Assembly (NCBI GenBank): GCA_045613385.1
Contig: JAZLAW010000023.1
Coordinates: forward strand, 1 to 64,000
Length of the DNA stretch: 64,000 nucleotides
Origin: SIG565 sp045613385
GTDB taxonomy: Bacteria; Bacillota; Clostridia; Oscillospirales; Acutalibacteraceae
Reading direction: 5' to 3'
Part shown: one piece after another, positions 62,021 to 64,000 of the stretch
Layout: each line of letters begins with the position of its first letter
How positions within the stretch are numbered: position 1 is the first letter of the stretch
The notes under the pieces: model-generated
Seen by the model: the letters and a program-made list of their open reading frames with translations, nothing else
Databases searched by the model: none
What the model was told of the DNA's origin: nothing
Translations under genes and position numbers: made by a program

Positions 62021-64000
62021 TACCTTAAAACTAAATTTGCAAAACATACAACCGTTATAATATCGAAAGAAACCAACAGCGACTTAAAAATTGCTCCTGC
62101 AGATATAAACGGACTCAGTTTTATTTCCTTGAAGTTTAATAAGCCCAATGGTATATTAAGTAAAAGACCTAAAACAACGCCCAAAATGGCGCCCACAACC
62201 CACACGATCAATATTTCGGTAAAGAAATGCAAACTGGTGTTTAAAAAACCGTACGGGGCAAATTTCAAAGCTTTCATTTCACCTTGTCTTCTCTTGTAAA
62301 TAACAAATATAGCTGCCGAGAATATGAGCATTCCGAATATTATGGCCGTTCTGCAGATTATTTTCGAATATTCGGAAGTCGCGGAGCTTTCCTTATGTTC
62401 TGATTGGCTGACAGAATATACAGCGCCCGTTTCCACCAATTTAGCGGTTTCAACTTTATTTCCATCAGTATTTTTAATAAATACGGTGTTTTCTACAGGT
62501 TTAATCCCGGTAAGAGCCGCATATTTTTCGGGGTGAATATAGACAAAATCCCCTACATAGTTTTTACAAATACCGCTGACTTTGACGGTCTGCTTGGTGC
62601 CGTTTTCAAAAGTTAAGGATATCTCCTGCCCTGATTTAACCGAGTGAAGCTTTGCAAAGCCATCAGTTATTATTACACTATCGGTATTGAAATTTATTTT
62701 CCTGCCACTTTTAAGAGTAATAAAATCATAGAACTTGTCTGTTTCCACCGGAATTACCGCAATTAACGAAACTTCCGTTTCACCGTTAGAAATTTTTGTT
62801 ATTTCCTTTCTCGCTGACATATAGTTTTTACCGGACATTAGTGACATAAAGGCTTCATTTTCCTGCGGAACGGTAAAGGGATTAAGGCGAACTTCGGTAT
62901 CATATTTTTGAATTTTTGAGTACTGATTTTCAAACACCTTATTTTCCATATTGGATATATTGTAGCCAAAACAGAGTAATACAGTAACACACATAACTGA
63001 AATTACACAATAAAGGTAAGAAAATTTATTTAAATATATATTACGAAGAACAACCTTTAAAAAGGTCGGTAAATTTTCTATTTTCTTAAGTAAATCTAAA
63101 TTTTTTGGAACTTGATTCTCCTTATTGTTATATAACATTTTAAGGAAGATCCAGGCACTTGCTACCGTTATCAGGCACAGTACAAGACCTGTCGACAATA
63201 TGATATAAGGTACTGCCGAAGCCGAAGAAACCTTGAAATCAAAGGTAAGCGCTACTATTTTTGATAATATTTTCGGTGCAGCGCCCATACCTACAGGGCT
63301 CAATATCATACCGATAACCGCAGCCGCCGCATACACAGGTAATACACGTATAAAGAATGTTTTTTCCGCACAACCCGCAAGTTTGAGTAACTCAACTTCC
63401 TTCTTTCGTTTTTGCATACCGAGTAATACCAAAACAACTATGAGCAAAGCGGATAACAGGATAATCACTGCAGGTGCTATCGAAAATACTACCGAGAGTT
63501 TGCCGGTATTTTCTCTTGCAACCACATAGCCCGAATTTATATCTCTTGTATAAAGTGTCCATTTTTGTGAATATTCGGTCTGGGTATTATTTTTTGCGTT
63601 TTCGTAATTCTTAAGCGCTTCTTCTGCCTTTTTTTCATAAACCTTCTCGAGATTTTCACGGTCACCCTTTAACTTTTCACAAGTCTGTTTATTCATCTCG
63701 TAGGTTTCGAAATCACTTTGATATTTTAATACTTTTTCATTATAATCTTTTAATTTCTCACTATATTCGGGTAAACCTGCCGTCGCATCTGCAAAAGATT
63801 TAAGAGTATCTAACTCTTTCTTTCTGCCTTCTAAACTTTTGGCGGTTTCTTCGTTATTTTTCTCCATATTTTTAATAACCTTATCGAGTTCACCCAACTC
63901 CTTATCGCCTTCCGCCTTTATACGTTCGTACTGTTTAAAGAGTTTATCGATATCCGATTGGACTTCATCGCTGAGTCCCGAGCCGCGAGCCTGTTCACGC
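62002..64000 (-). CDS. FtsX-type ABC transporter permease (5' part outside window)
   Basis: At least 665 codons are open to the right edge, so the N-terminus is missing. The visible part starts with a long extracytoplasmic-type coiled coil (63560-64000), then an FtsX core: a helix near VVFSIAPAVIILLSALLIVVLVLLG, RKKEVELLKLAGC, two more helices, a fourth near YLYCVISVMCVTVLLCFGYNIS, a soluble MacB-like domain (about 62480-62930) and three final helices. FtsX permeases move lipids or peptides or signal to wall hydrolases; the partner ATPase is outside the window. Confidence 0.85.
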   Translation of the reverse strand, partial: REQARGSGLSDEVQSDIDKLFKQYERIKAEGDKELGELDKVIKNMEKNNEETAKSLEGRKKELDTLKSFADATAGLPEYSEKLKDYNEKVLKYQSDFETYEMNKQTCEKLKGDRENLEKVYEKKAEEALKNYENAKNNTQTEYSQKWTLYTRDINSGYVVARENTGKLSVVFSIAPAVIILLSALLIVVLVLLGMQKRKKEVELLKLAGCAEKTFFIRVLPVYAAAAVIGMILSPVGMGAAPKILSKIVALTFDFKVSSASAVPYIILSTGLVLCLITVASAWIFLKMLYNNKENQVPKNLDLLKKIENLPTFLKVVLRNIYLNKFSYLYCVISVMCVTVLLCFGYNISNMENKVFENQYSKIQKYDTEVRLNPFTVPQENEAFMSLMSGKNYMSARKEITKISNGETEVSLIAVIPVETDKFYDFITLKSGRKINFNTDSVIITDGFAKLHSVKSGQEISLTFENGTKQTVKVSGICKNYVGDFVYIHPEKYAALTGIKPVENTVFIKNTDGNKVETAKLVETGAVYSVSQSEHKESSATSEYSKIICRTAIIFGMLIFSAAIFVIYKRRQGEMKALKFAPYGFLNTSLHFFTEILIVWVVGAILGVVLGLLLNIPLGLLNFKEIKLSPFISAGAIFKSLLVSFDIITVVCFANLVLRYKKTDR

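Overview
The window reads as a stretch of core chromosome from a low-GC, Gram-positive, probably anaerobic and spore-forming member of the Clostridia (an Oscillospiraceae/Ruminococcaceae-like organism is my inference). The signs are three T-box leaders (Trp, Ile, Phe), a SigK-type sporulation sigma factor, IreB, DUF951, DUF1653, GdpP, RNase J, MtaB, rubrerythrin, a flavin reductase-rubredoxin fusion, meso-diaminopimelate dehydrogenase, and strong GGAGG-type ribosome sites with SigA promoters. I see no insertion sequence, prophage, integrase, CRISPR array or rRNA.

Layout. 1-790: two terminator-like hairpins, a repeated hairpin, and a five-gene tRNA operon on the minus strand (Val, Asp, Phe, Gly, Cys). 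788-2409: hslO and a methyltransferase. 2496-11851: a minus-strand housekeeping run, rnj-gdpP-rplI-dnaB-tilS-hpt-ftsH, probably one transcript. 12047-17336: asnS (minus), then pcrA, a DUF975 membrane protein and rubrerythrin (plus). 17379-20276: an amino-sugar operon nagB-kinase-nagA (minus). 20348-25727: trpB under a Trp T-box, then an aminotransferase with secD-secF. 25762-29242: mntP, ddh, and an unusual fusion of an XRE helix-turn-helix to phosphoglucosamine mutase. 29257-34426: an SDR enzyme, uraA-upp behind a leader-peptide attenuator, a HAD phosphatase and an AI-2E-family permease. 34457-39673: mtaB-copA-copZ-polysaccharide deacetylase (minus). 39791-41801: a small membrane protein, ldhA and the flavin reductase-rubredoxin. 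41834-49756: ileS (minus, Ile T-box), sigK, pheS-pheT (Phe T-box). 49832-55394: ireB, then a tightly packed minus operon DUF951-prfA-sua5-coaE-apeA-DUF1653 and a DUF1624 membrane enzyme. 55522-64000: a YhaO/YhaN (SbcCD-like) pair, proS, aroC, acpP, and the 3' part of an FtsX-type permease that runs off the right edge.

Most genes are ordinary. What stands out is regulation. The uraA-upp leader has a short ORF rich in U codons that ends directly before an intrinsic terminator, the architecture of pyrBI-type UTP-sensed attenuation. The trpB leader carries, after its T-box terminator, an 11-codon ORF with its own ribosome site and one Trp codon, so Trp-tRNA may be read twice. The HTH-GlmM fusion has an imperfect 22-bp palindrome just upstream, suggesting an enzyme that binds its own promoter. 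sigK has a SigE-like promoter that also decides its TTG start. These are predictions from sequence by eye; no search or folding program was run.
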